Positions 16,635-25,569 of a stretch of 64,000 nt of DNA are shown here, in pieces; position 1 is the stretch's first letter, and each line of letters opens with the position of its first letter. The DNA is from an uncultured Oscillibacter sp. Lineage in GTDB: Bacteria; Bacillota; Clostridia; Oscillospirales; Oscillospiraceae. The DNA is taken from the NCBI GenBank assembly GCA_910588175.1, contig CAJUQQ010000003.1:1-64000 (forward strand), written 5' to 3'. The position numbers and the translations under genes are program-made. Under the pieces are notes generated by a model. It saw only the letters and a list, made by a program, of their open reading frames with translations, was not told the origin of the DNA and made no database searches.

Positions 16635-17099
16635 ATGTTGATTTGGACCGCAAAATTTTCCCGAAAGAAAGCCGCCGGCGCTGTCATCCTGATGGGCGTG
16701 GTCATGGCGGCGCTGATTGTGCTGATGGGCCGGGCTCCGGAGGAGCCGGAGATTCCCCTGCCCAAGCTGACCACAAATGAAGAACGGGTAGCTTATCTGC
16801 AGTCCCTAGGCTGGGACGTGGAGCCGGAGCCGATCGAGACCCTGCAATTCCTGCTCCCCGCTGAGCTGGAGGAGCCCTACCGCACGTACAATGAGCTCCA
16901 GCTCAGTCAAGGGTTTGACCTGACAAAATGCTGCGGAAAGCAGGTAAACCGCTGCACCTATACCGTCACAAATTATCCGGAACAGACCGGAAGCGTCCAG
17001 GCAAATCTATACATCTGCGAGGACATTCCGGTGGCCGGAGACATCTGTGCCTCCGGGGCCAGGGGATTTCAAGGCCCCCTCCTCCGGACAACGGAATGA
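16635..17099 (+). CDS. DUF4830 family protein
   Basis: A 154-residue protein with one N-terminal membrane anchor (about 11-32, AAGAVILMGVVMAALIVLMG) and an extracytoplasmic DUF4830 domain. That domain is recognised by RVAYLQSLGWDVEPEPIE, EEPYRTYNELQLSQGFDL and CTYTVTNYPEQ with C-terminal VQANLYICED. The family is common in Oscillospiraceae and has no known role. Two adjacent cysteines and a third nearby (KCCGKQVNRC) could form a disulfide outside the cell. The start at 16635 has AGGAGGG 7 nt upstream. It ends at a shared terminator with tuf. Confidence 0.85.
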   Translation: MLIWTAKFSRKKAAGAVILMGVVMAALIVLMGRAPEEPEIPLPKLTTNEERVAYLQSLGWDVEPEPIETLQFLLPAELEEPYRTYNELQLSQGFDLTKCCGKQVNRCTYTVTNYPEQTGSVQANLYICEDIPVAGDICASGARGFQGPLLRTTE

Positions 17100-17100
17100 G

Positions 17101-17133
17101 AAAAAGGACTGCCGCAAAACGGCAGTCCTTTTT
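17101..17133. terminator. Bidirectional terminator between DUF4830 gene and tuf
   Basis: AAAAAGGACTGCCG (17101-17114) pairs with CGGCAGTCCTTTTT (17120-17133) around a 5-nt loop. It gives U-runs on both strands for the two convergent genes. Confidence 0.9.
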
Positions 17134-17144
17134 ATGCTTAGAAC

Positions 17145-18347
<1,203 letters not shown>

Positions 18348-18486
18348 TTGAAAATCCTCCTATAAATGTTCAATTGCGGTCGTGGCATTGCGTAACGATA
18401 ATCAGCAATGTCTATTCTACAGTATTCCGCCTGGAAAATCAATCCCTTTTTCCCAATTTGGTCCAGGGCTTTTCTGCGGAAGAACG

Positions 18487-20589
18487 TCAGTTGGGCTTCA
18501 CCCGAGTCTCCACAATCTTTTCCGCGATGCTCTTGGGAATCTCCTCATAGCTGTGCGGCTCCATGGAGTACTGACCGCGGCCCTGCGTGCTGGAGCGCAG
18601 ATCGGTGGCATAGCCAAACATGTTGGCCAGAGGCACCAGCGCGTCCACCTGCTGAGCGCCGGGGCGGGCTTCCTGACCCTGGATCTGGCCGCGGCGGGCG
18701 GTCAGATCACCGATCACAGTGCCCAGATACTCGTCAGGAACGATGACGGAGACCTTCATAATGGGCTCCAGCAGAGTGGCTCCCGCCTTGCGGCAGGCCT
18801 CTTTAAAGGCCATGGAACCGGCAATCTTGAAGGCCATCTCGGAAGAGTCGACCTCATGATAGGAGCCGTCATACAGAGTGACCTTTACATCCACTACAGG
18901 GAAACCGGCCATGACACCAGCGTTCATAGCGCCCTGGATACCCGCGTCAACAGCGGGAATATACTCCTTGGGCACCGCGCCGCCCACGATGGAGTTGACA
19001 AACTCGTAACCCTTGCCGGGCTCGTTGGGTTCCACACGGATCTTGACATGACCGTACTGGCCCTTGCCGCCGGACTGGCGGGCATATTTGGTATCCTGTT
19101 CCACCATCTTCTTGATGGTTTCCTTATAGGCCACCTGGGGAGCGCCGACATTGGCTTCCACCTTGTACTCCCGGAGCAGACGGTCGACGATGATCTCCAG
19201 ATGGAGCTCGCCCATACCGGCGATGATGGTCTGTCCGGTTTCCTCGTCGGTGTAGGTCTTGAAGGTGGGGTCCTCCTCCGCCAGCTTGATGAGGCCGATA
19301 GTCATCTTCTCCTGGCCGGCCTTGGTCTTGGGCTCAATAGCCACCCGGATAACGGGCTCAGGGAACTCCATGGACTCCAGAATGACGGGATGCTTTTCGT
19401 CGCAGAGGGTATCTCCGGTGGTGGAGTTCTTCAGGCCGATGACCGCAGCGATGTCGCCGGAGTACACGGTCTCAATATCCTCCCGGTGGTTGGCGTGCAT
19501 CTGGAGGATGCGGCCAACGCGCTCCTTTTGCTTCTTCGTGGAGTTGAGCACCTGGGTGCCGGTATTCAGGGAACCGGAATAGACACGAATAAAGGACAGA
19601 CGGCCCACATAAGGATCGGTGGCGATCTTAAAGGCCAGGGCGGAAAAGGGCGCGTCGTCAGAAGAAGGACGCTCCTCCTCCTCTTCCGTGTTGGGGTTGA
19701 AGCCCTTGATAGCGGGAACATCGGTGGGAGCGGGCATATAGTCCACGATGGCATCCAGCATCTTCTGCACGCCCTTATTTTTGTAGGACGTGCCGCAGGT
19801 GACGGGGACCATTTCGTTAGCGATGGTGGCCTTGCGGATGGCGGCGCGGATCTTGTCCTGAGAGACCTCCTGGCCGTCCAGATACAGCTCGGCAATCTCG
19901 TCGTCAAACATAGAGACGGCGTCCATCAGCTTCTCGTGGTACTCGTTGGCAAGGTCCAGCATGTCGGCGGGGATCTCCTCCACCCGCATGTCCTTGCCCA
20001 GGTCGTCATAATAGATGTCCGCGTTCATCTCCACCAAGTCGATGATGCCCTTAAAGGTCTCCTCGCTTCCGATGGGAAGCTGGATGGGCACGGCATTGCA
20101 CTTCAGGCGCTCCTCCACCATGTGGAGCACGTTGTAAAAGTCCGCGCCCATGATGTCCATCTTGTTAACATAGATCATCCGGGGGACCTTATAGGTGTCC
20201 GCCTGACGCCAGACGGTCTCGGACTGGGGCTCCACGCCGCCCTTGGCGCACAGAACAGTCACGGAACCGTCCAGAACGCGCAGGGAACGCTCCACTTCCA
20301 CGGTGAAGTCCACGTGGCCCGGGGTATCGATGATATTGATACGAGTGGGCTTGAACTGGTTTTTGGAACCAGACCAGTAGCAGGTGGTGGCGGCGGACGT
20401 AATGGTGATGCCGCGCTCCTGTTCCTGGGCCATCCAGTCCATCGTGGCGGTACCGTCGTGGGTCTCGCCGATTTTATAGTTCACGCCGGTGTAGAACAAG
20501 ATCCGCTCGGTGGTCGTGGTCTTGCCCGCGTCGATGTGAGCCATAATGCCGATGTTTCTGGTGTTTTCAAGCGATGTTTTTCTCGGCAT
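18487..20589 (-). CDS. fusA: Elongation factor G
   Basis: A 700-residue translocase GTPase. G1 is AHIDAGKTTTTE near 18-29, switch I is EQERGITITSAATTC, G3 is DTPGHVDFTVEVER and G4 is NKMD. Domains II-V follow to the C-terminal KSIAEKIVETRVKPN. It drives tRNA and mRNA movement and ribosome recycling. It sits 21 nt downstream of rpsG. A long open frame on the opposite strand (18382-20595) is a composition artefact. Confidence 0.99.
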   Translation of the reverse strand: MPRKTSLENTRNIGIMAHIDAGKTTTTERILFYTGVNYKIGETHDGTATMDWMAQEQERGITITSAATTCYWSGSKNQFKPTRINIIDTPGHVDFTVEVERSLRVLDGSVTVLCAKGGVEPQSETVWRQADTYKVPRMIYVNKMDIMGADFYNVLHMVEERLKCNAVPIQLPIGSEETFKGIIDLVEMNADIYYDDLGKDMRVEEIPADMLDLANEYHEKLMDAVSMFDDEIAELYLDGQEVSQDKIRAAIRKATIANEMVPVTCGTSYKNKGVQKMLDAIVDYMPAPTDVPAIKGFNPNTEEEEERPSSDDAPFSALAFKIATDPYVGRLSFIRVYSGSLNTGTQVLNSTKKQKERVGRILQMHANHREDIETVYSGDIAAVIGLKNSTTGDTLCDEKHPVILESMEFPEPVIRVAIEPKTKAGQEKMTIGLIKLAEEDPTFKTYTDEETGQTIIAGMGELHLEIIVDRLLREYKVEANVGAPQVAYKETIKKMVEQDTKYARQSGGKGQYGHVKIRVEPNEPGKGYEFVNSIVGGAVPKEYIPAVDAGIQGAMNAGVMAGFPVVDVKVTLYDGSYHEVDSSEMAFKIAGSMAFKEACRKAGATLLEPIMKVSVIVPDEYLGTVIGDLTARRGQIQGQEARPGAQQVDALVPLANMFGYATDLRSSTQGRGQYSMEPHSYEEIPKSIAEKIVETRVKPN

Positions 20590-20610
20590 ACTTGATATCT
20601 CCTAACTAGC

Positions 20611-21081
20611 TTACCAGCGGAAGTGCGCAAAAGCCTTGTTGGCTTCGGCCTGCTTGTGCATATCCTCGCGCTTCTTCACGGCCGCTCCGGTGTTGTTGGC
20701 GGCGTCCATGATTTCGCCGGCAAGGCGCTCGGCCATCGTGCGCTCGCTCCGGGCGCGGGAATACGCGGTCAGCCACCGCAGTCCCAGCGTGGTGCGCCGG
20801 GCGGGACGGACCTCCATAGGGACCTGATAGTTGGCGCCGCCCACACGGCGGGCCTTGACCTCCAGGTTTGGCATAATGTTGTCCATAGCCTGGGTGAACA
20901 CTTCAACGGGGTCGTTTCCGGTCTTCTCCTTGATCTGATCGAAGGCACTGTAGACCACCTTCTGCGCCACACCCTTCTTGCCGTCCAGCATCACGTTGTT
21001 GACCAGACGGGTCACCAGCACGGAGCCGTACATGGGGTCGGGCAGAATTTCTCTCTTGGGAACATTACCTCTTCTGGGCAC
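20611..21081 (-). CDS. rpsG: 30S ribosomal protein S7
   Basis: A 156-residue primary 16S rRNA-binding protein that nucleates assembly of the 30S head. The GTG at 21081 (VPRRGNVPKREILPD) is the likely start because GGAGG lies 8 nt upstream and S7 proteins begin with M-P-R-R-G; the ATG at 21099 would add six residues. Family stretches seen are LVNNVMLDGKKGVAQKVVY and VGGANYQVPMEV. It lies between rpsL and fusA, the ancestral str operon order. Confidence 0.98.
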   Translation of the reverse strand: MPRRGNVPKREILPDPMYGSVLVTRLVNNVMLDGKKGVAQKVVYSAFDQIKEKTGNDPVEVFTQAMDNIMPNLEVKARRVGGANYQVPMEVRPARRTTLGLRWLTAYSRARSERTMAERLAGEIMDAANNTGAAVKKREDMHKQAEANKAFAHFRW

Positions 21082-21283
21082 TATGCTTCCCTCCTTCATA
21101 ATGATTCTATGATCTCATAGGTACTCAAAAGGCTTTCGCCTTCCGTGAATGCCTCTGCCGAAGGGCAACGCCCGCGTGTTTCATTATATATAAAACCTGT
21201 TCGGCAAAGTAATTCGTTGGGATCAGTCCCGCAAGGGGATGCGATATCCGCGTGCGGCAGAACCGCTGGCGGCTATCCAATCC

Positions 21284-21700
21284 TTACTTGGACTTGGGCC
21301 GCTTGGCGCCGTACTTGGAGCGGGCCTGCATCCGGCCGGAAACGCCCTGGGTATCCAGAGTGCCGCGGATGATGTGGTAGCGGACGCCGGGGAGGTCCTT
21401 GACACGGCCGCCGCGGATCATGACCACGGAGTGCTCCTGGAGGGAGTGGCCTACGCCAGGAATATAGGCGGTGACCTCGTAGCCGTTGGTCAGGCGCACA
21501 CGGGCGATCTTACGCAGGGCGGAGTTGGGCTTCTTGGGGGTCGCGGTTCTCACGGCGGTGCAGACGCCTCTCTTCTGGGGAGAAGGCTGATTGGTGGTCT
21601 TGGTCTTCAGGGTGTTCAGACCGAACTGCAGGGCGGGAGAATTGGACTTGTAGGAAGCCTGTTCCCTTCCTTTGCGGACCAGCTGGTTAAAAGTAGGCAT
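21284..21700 (-). CDS. rpsL: 30S ribosomal protein S12
   Basis: A 138-residue decoding-centre protein. The invariant PKKPNSALRKIARVRL and EHSVVMIRGGRVKDLPGVRYH loops are present with the normal lysines, so no streptomycin-resistance change is seen. The start at 21700 follows GAAAGGAG. A gap of about 200 bp separates it from rpsG. Confidence 0.98.
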   Translation of the reverse strand: MPTFNQLVRKGREQASYKSNSPALQFGLNTLKTKTTNQPSPQKRGVCTAVRTATPKKPNSALRKIARVRLTNGYEVTAYIPGVGHSLQEHSVVMIRGGRVKDLPGVRYHIIRGTLDTQGVSGRMQARSKYGAKRPKSK

Positions 21701-21790
21701 TGAATTTCTCCTTTCTTTCATATTTTTAATGTTTATTTTTTGCAGAAAACCCAAGGGTTATTCTGAAAAAACCAAAAATAACGCGGGGAT

Positions 21791-22024
21791 TCAGGAAATC
21801 AGCTCCGCCGCGACGGAGGCCCCCACGGCAATGCCGCAGGCCCGGCCCAGCTGGGCCATAGTTTTTCCCGTTTCCACCGGGATGCCGGCGGCGGCGCACT
21901 CGGCGGCAATGGGCCCGGTCAGGGCCGGGTCGGCGTCGCTGGCCAGGTACACCCGGCGGGCCCGTCCCTCTCGGACGGCTTTGCGGGACTGCTTTACGCC
22001 GACGACCCGCTTTTCAGGCTCCAT
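21791..22024 (-). CDS. Ribosomal L7Ae/L30e/S12e/Gadd45-like protein
   Basis: A 77-residue kink-turn RNA-binding protein of the YbxF/YlxQ type. Seen are VVGVKQSRKAVREGRARRVYLASDADP (split by family core) and the C-terminal ACGIAVGASVAAEL. Genes of this type commonly precede rpsL in Firmicutes, as here. Bacillus YbxF binds K-turns. The upstream rpoBC genes usually found next are absent, so the string has been separated from them. Confidence 0.9.
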   Translation of the reverse strand: MEPEKRVVGVKQSRKAVREGRARRVYLASDADPALTGPIAAECAAAGIPVETGKTMAQLGRACGIAVGASVAAELIS

Positions 22025-22189
22025 AGGTTAAACCTCCCGATGCCGTTTCCAGCGAGAAGCGCACAGCAAAATTCACGGACTTCCGGTCCGCGCAAGTACG
22101 CATTATAGCATGACCTTCCCCTGCCGTCAAGCGTTTTTGGCAAAAAGATTTTCATTTTCCTGTTTTTCCAGGGATTTCCCCGGCTCCGC

Positions 22190-23026
22190 TCACACCAGGG
22201 GCGGCTTGAGGAAGCCGATCAGGGCCAGGACCGTGAAATGGGCGGGATAAAAAGCGTAACAAAAGCGCTGAAAGCCCTTCCCGGCCCTTCCCTTTTCTCC
22301 ATTATCTGAAAGCGTAACCAGCATCCCAAAGTAGTTGCCCAGCACGTTCAAAAGGCAGTTTCGCAGAGCTCCGGTCAGTTCCGGTGTTCCCAGGCTCTCC
22401 GCAACCCACAAGACCAGCCCCCGGCGGGACAGCAGTACGGCGGGGATATAGATGAGAGCCTTCTGCCAGCGGGGACAGTTTCGAGTAATGTAATAAACCC
22501 AGGCCAGAATAATATAGCCCTTTCCGCCCTCCATGCGGAGCTCCATGGCAAGCCAGGTGGCCGCCGCCACGGCCAAGGGGCTCAGGAAAAGCAGCTTCCG
22601 GCGCTTCAGCTCCTCATGGGCCCAGAGGACGCACAGGGCCAGGGCCAGCGTGAACAGGATGTTCAGTCCCGTCTCCCGCCAGTCTCCCTCCACGCCCAGC
22701 ACCCGCATTTCCGCCAGATCAAACAGCGTATAGGGAACCTGTGCAATCACCGCCGTCAGAAAAACGCGGCCTATGTAGCGGCGGACGTTGGAGGTATGCG
22801 CAAACCCTTGGGCAATGCAATACACGAAGATGGGCGCCGCCAAGCGTCCGATATACATTATATATAGGACAAACTCGTCCAGCAGCCAGTCGGCAAGGCC
22901 CCCATAGCCTCCGCTCCACAAAAGGTCCGCCAAGGGAGCAAATATCTGATACAGAGGAAAGATGCGGACGGTGTGGTCAAAGACCATGCAGCCTATGGCA
23001 AAAATTTTCAGTTGTTTATAGCTCAT
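22190..23026 (-). CDS. TraX family membrane protein
   Basis: A 278-residue polytopic membrane protein with about eight hydrophobic helices, matching the TraX family. Seen are YKQLKIFAIGCMVFDHTVRI at the N-terminus, the IGRLAAPIFVYCIAQGFAHT segment and the C-terminal RFCYAFYPAHFTVLALI (F-Y-P-x-H motif). TraX of plasmid F N-acetylates pilin, but chromosomal Firmicute members occur away from conjugation genes and are of unknown role; none are nearby here. It is likely an acyltransferase-like membrane enzyme. The start at 23026 follows AAGGAGG. Confidence 0.88.
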   Translation of the reverse strand: MSYKQLKIFAIGCMVFDHTVRIFPLYQIFAPLADLLWSGGYGGLADWLLDEFVLYIMYIGRLAAPIFVYCIAQGFAHTSNVRRYIGRVFLTAVIAQVPYTLFDLAEMRVLGVEGDWRETGLNILFTLALALCVLWAHEELKRRKLLFLSPLAVAAATWLAMELRMEGGKGYIILAWVYYITRNCPRWQKALIYIPAVLLSRRGLVLWVAESLGTPELTGALRNCLLNVLGNYFGMLVTLSDNGEKGRAGKGFQRFCYAFYPAHFTVLALIGFLKPPLV

Positions 23027-23170
23027 GATATCCTCCTTATATTCGGCTTGGAGCCGGTTTCAAGGAGAGTATACAGGCCATTTCTTACAAACCACTCGAC
23101 AAAAATCTTACGATTTTCTTACAATCTCAATTCCAACCCGAACCACCCTCTCAAGCGGCGGCGCTCCTTC

Positions 23171-23335
23171 CTGGGGTCTGTTCACATAAGACAAACGTGC
23201 GGGGTTTCGAGCAAATTTTCGCCGGGCGCAAGGCAAAAATTTGCGTGCGTACGGACGTACGCCAAAAATTTTTAACGCGTCAGACGGCAAAATCTGCCGA
23301 AAACGTGTGTTTGGGTTTATGTGAACAGACTCCAG
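23171..23335. repeat. MITE-like element with inverted termini and internal hairpins
   Basis: The ends are inverted repeats: CTGGGGTCTGTTCACATAA at 23171-23189 and its complement at 23317-23335, with one mismatch in 19. Inside are three hairpins: GCAAATTTTCGCC with GGCAAAAATTTGC, GCGTACG-GA-CGTACGC, and CGGCA with TGCCG. There is no coding frame. It may be a miniature mobile element or a structured RNA. Confidence 0.65.
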
Positions 23336-23344
23336 CAATGCGCC

Positions 23345-23373
23345 TTGACAAATTTCGACAAAGCGGGTAGTAT
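23345..23373 (+). promoter_or_regulatory. Promoter of the cupin gene
   Basis: A perfect TTGACA (23345-23350) and TAGTAT (23368-23373) with 17-bp spacing lie 46 bp before the cupin ATG and just outside the inverted-repeat element. Confidence 0.8.
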
Positions 23374-23418
23374 AAAGCAGGTTATCCCGACGAGAGAGAA
23401 CGGAGGCGACGCGTACTC

Positions 23419-23859
23419 ATGGAGGACGATCTGTTCAAGCCCATACCCGGCGAGGGAATCATGCCCCACAAACCGGGAACGGAAATTCCGGAGCCGGAAC
23501 CGCCTGGAGACGGCCCCATCCTGGCCCGGGTCCAACACTCCCGGCCTCATCATCTGGACAATGGCCGGACCATTCTGCGGCCCAGCCTTCCCTACGACGA
23601 TGTCAGCCACATGATGAGCTGTTTCCTGGACCTGTATATCGGCGCAAGGTACGCCCCGGGCCCCTCCCGCCCTGGCTGTGTCTGCCACGCCACGGTCATT
23701 TCCGGTACCGTCAGCCTGACAGCGGAGGGACACAACTACCAGCTGCTTGAGCGGGACGCGCTCCGCTTCAAGGCGGACCAGCCCTACTATTTTGAGAACA
23801 TCTCCAGCGGTACCGGGCGGCTGCTGCTGGAATACCAATATCTCCAAAACCTCGCTTAA
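23419..23859 (+). CDS. Cupin-domain protein without DNA-binding domain
   Basis: A 146-residue protein. Residues 1-40 are Pro/Glu-rich and probably disordered. Residues 60-140 form a cupin beta-barrel like the C-terminal sensor domain of XRE-cupin regulators (ATVISGTVSLTAEGHNYQLLERDALRFKADQPYYFENI). The helix-turn-helix that usually precedes such a domain is absent. Typical metal-ligand histidines are sparse. It could be a stand-alone small-molecule sensor or binding protein. GGAGG is 12 nt from the ATG, slightly far. A strong promoter upstream and a terminator downstream suggest a single-gene transcript. Confidence 0.8.
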   Translation: MEDDLFKPIPGEGIMPHKPGTEIPEPEPPGDGPILARVQHSRPHHLDNGRTILRPSLPYDDVSHMMSCFLDLYIGARYAPGPSRPGCVCHATVISGTVSLTAEGHNYQLLERDALRFKADQPYYFENISSGTGRLLLEYQYLQNLA

Positions 23860-23875
23860 CATGAAAACAGACAAG

Positions 23876-23904
23876 CTGCGGCCGGCGCCAAATGACACCG
23901 GCCT
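23876..23904. repeat. 29-bp direct repeat, copy 1
   Basis: This sequence, beginning CTGCGGCCGGCGCC and ending CACCGGCCT, recurs exactly at 24064-24092. It forms a GGCCGG/CCGGCC hairpin; this copy is flanked by further complementary arms (GACAAGCTG and CAGCTTGTC), making a longer stem at about 23870-23917. Confidence 0.8.
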
Positions 23905-23954
23905 CAGCTTGTCAAAAAAATACCGTCTGAAAGAAGATGGAAAGGAAAAGAGCT

Positions 23955-23989
23955 ACGAGAGAAACCCATCAGGGGTTTCTCTCGTTTTC
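23955..23989 (+). terminator. Terminator after the cupin gene
   Basis: ACGAGAGAAACCC (23955-23967) pairs with GGGTTTCTCTCGT (23973-23985) around a 5-nt loop and runs into TTTTC. Confidence 0.75.
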
Positions 23990-24063
23990 AATCAGAAGGT
24001 TTTCGGAACTTTTTGAAGGTCTGAAAACCTTGCGCAGGCTGGCGAAAAAGTATTTTCGCCAGC

Positions 24064-24092
24064 CTGCGGCCGGCGCCAAATGACACCGGCCT
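24064..24092. repeat. 29-bp direct repeat, copy 2
   Basis: An exact second copy of 23876-23904. It is preceded by a separate hairpin (GGCTGGCGAAAA with TTTTCGCCAGCC, about 24036-24063) and followed by TTTTGGGG, so it also resembles a plus-strand terminator. Confidence 0.8.
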
Positions 24093-24188
24093 TTTGGGGC
24101 TGAATTAGGGTCTTTAGTAAAACCGGCGGAATGCCGGACTCGGGCGGAATTTCTGCCGGGCCGGCGTTTTGATGGGTCTACACAGACT

Positions 24189-24755
24189 TTAGCGCTGCCG
24201 CACGTGCTTCTCCATCCGCTGGGCCAGCAGCACCGCCAGGGCCAGCTTGATCAGGTCCGGGATGACAAACGGGAATACGCAGTAGCCCAGAGCGGTCATC
24301 AACCCCATTGGCTTCCCCATTTGGACATAGAGCACCAAATACCAGGCGGTACCGAAAGCGTAGCACAGGCTCAGCCCCAAGATGCTGGCGGAAACTTTCA
24401 CGGTCAGGGATTCCCCCAGCTTGGCGGTCATCAGCCAATAGAGCAACGCCTGGAGCAGAAAGCCCAGGATATAGCCGCCGGTGGTTCCCAGCAAAACCCC
24501 CAGGCCCCCCCTAAAGCTGCTAAACACCGGCGCGCCCACAGCCCCCAGCAGCAGATACGCGGTGACGGCATAGGTTCCCCGCTTTCCCCCCAGGGTCAGC
24601 AGCGCCGCGAAAACCGCGAAGGTCTGCATGGTAAACTGGACAAACGGCGCGGGTACGGGCACGGAAATCCAGGCGCACACCGCCGTCAGAACGGTGAACA
24701 GGGCAATCAGGGTCAGGTCGCGGGTCTTCAGCCGGGACACGGTCTTTTCAGGCAT
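24189..24755 (-). CDS. bioY: Biotin transporter BioY
   Basis: A 188-residue integral membrane S-component of the energy-coupling-factor biotin transporter. About six helices are visible. Family stretches include SVPVPAPFVQFTMQTFAVFAALLTLG (in parts), YLLLGAVGAPVFSSFRGGLGVLLGTTGGYILGF (in parts) and the C-terminal FPFVIPDLIKLALAVLLA. No ECF ATPase or EcfT genes are adjacent, so it must use a shared module elsewhere or act alone. The start at 24755 follows AAAGGAGG. A BirA-type operator over its promoter (24787-24839) indicates biotin repression. Confidence 0.95.
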   Translation of the reverse strand: MPEKTVSRLKTRDLTLIALFTVLTAVCAWISVPVPAPFVQFTMQTFAVFAALLTLGGKRGTYAVTAYLLLGAVGAPVFSSFRGGLGVLLGTTGGYILGFLLQALLYWLMTAKLGESLTVKVSASILGLSLCYAFGTAWYLVLYVQMGKPMGLMTALGYCVFPFVIPDLIKLALAVLLAQRMEKHVRQR

Positions 24756-24786
24756 ATACGATTTCCTCCTTTTGTTTCTGACTCTG

Positions 24787-24839
24787 AGAATACCGTATAT
24801 TTCCTCTATTGTCAACCTATTTTTTAATTAGGTTGACAA
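24787..24839 (-). promoter_or_regulatory. bioY promoter with BirA-type operator
   Basis: On the minus strand TTGACA (24810-24815) and TATTCT (24787-24792) are 17 bp apart. A dyad TTGTCAACC (24809-24817) and GGTTGACAA (24831-24839), with a 13-nt centre, covers the -35. This resembles the known BirA operator (TTGT-x-AACC ... GGTT-x-ACAA), which normally has a slightly longer centre of 14-16. Confidence 0.75.
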
Positions 24840-24885
24840 TTTTTTGAAACCCAAGGGGAGAGGCCCTCCTCTCCCCTTTTGTCAT

Positions 24886-25455
24886 TCAAATCTCCGTATG
24901 CCCGCACAGCTCCCGCGCCTTGGCCTGTATCGCTTTCAGGTCCTCGAAGGTGTCGGGGCGCTTGCGAACGTCCCGCAGCAGCGCCGCCGGATGATAGAGC
25001 GCGGTCATCCACACGCCGTTCCGTTCGAACCACTGGCCGTGCTCCTGGGTAATGCGGAAATCATCCTTGATAATCACCTTAGCGGCAATACGGCCCAGGC
25101 AGACGATGATCTTGGGGCGCAGCAGCGCCGTCTGGCGGCGAAGCCAGTCGATGCAGGCGTCCTGCTCCACGGCCAAAGGGTCCCGGTTCTGGGGCGGGCG
25201 GCACTTGACGATGTTGGCAATGTAGACCTTGCTCCGGTCCAGGTTCACCATCTCCAGCATATCGTCCAGCAGCTTTCCGGCCCGGCCCACAAAGGGCTTG
25301 CCCTGTTCGTCCTCATGCTGACCGGGGCCCTCGCCGATGAAGAGGATCTCCGCATCCTCCGCGCCGTCTCCAAACACCACACTCTGACGGGTCTCGGCAA
25401 GAGAACACCCCCTGCAAGTCAGGCACTCGCTTTTCAAGCTCTCCCAGGTATCCAT
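24886..25455 (-). CDS. Uracil-DNA glycosylase, family 4 (iron-sulfur type)
   Basis: A 189-residue DNA repair enzyme that removes uracil from DNA. The 4Fe-4S cysteines are visible as CRGC (14 and 17), the Cys in NIVKCRPP and the Cys in QDACIDWL. Motif GEGPGQHEDEQGKPFVGRAG holds the catalytic pocket and YHPAALLR the DNA-intercalation loop. The start at 25455 follows a GGGGG stretch; the upstream ATG at 25491 is less likely. It is divergent from the CmpB-type gene. Confidence 0.93.
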   Translation of the reverse strand: MDTWESLKSECLTCRGCSLAETRQSVVFGDGAEDAEILFIGEGPGQHEDEQGKPFVGRAGKLLDDMLEMVNLDRSKVYIANIVKCRPPQNRDPLAVEQDACIDWLRRQTALLRPKIIVCLGRIAAKVIIKDDFRITQEHGQWFERNGVWMTALYHPAALLRDVRKRPDTFEDLKAIQAKARELCGHTEI

Positions 25456-25569
25456 TTCATAATCCCCCTGTCTTTTTCCGTTTTCGACCATTATAGCATG
25501 AAAAAACTACCGGCGCAAGGGGCGGATACCCCGCCGTCCTGTGGAGAAACTGAACTCCGAGGTGATACG

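Larger units (their letters stand above)
23027..23418. other. Intergenic region with inverted-repeat element and promoter
   Basis: This 392-bp gap contains a 165-bp element bounded by inverted repeats (23171-23335) and a strong promoter (23345-23373). Short frames inside it are not convincing genes. Confidence 0.7.
23860..24188. other. Non-coding stretch of stacked hairpins
   Basis: This 329-bp region holds at least four inverted repeats and an exact 29-bp direct repeat (23876-23904 and 24064-24092). I find no gene. It separates the cupin gene from the convergent bioY. Confidence 0.65.

Noticed and set aside
18382..20595. 737-residue open frame opposite fusA
   Set aside because: It is the antisense of a highly conserved gene. 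High GC and biased codons keep the opposite frame open, and there is no family pattern or ribosome binding site.
22190..23026. TraX homologue as evidence for a conjugative element
   Set aside because: No relaxase, coupling protein, integrase or pilin genes are nearby, and chromosomal TraX-like proteins are common in Firmicutes.
22973..23338. Short frames over the 23171-23335 element
   Set aside because: They run across inverted repeats and hairpins and have no ribosome binding site.
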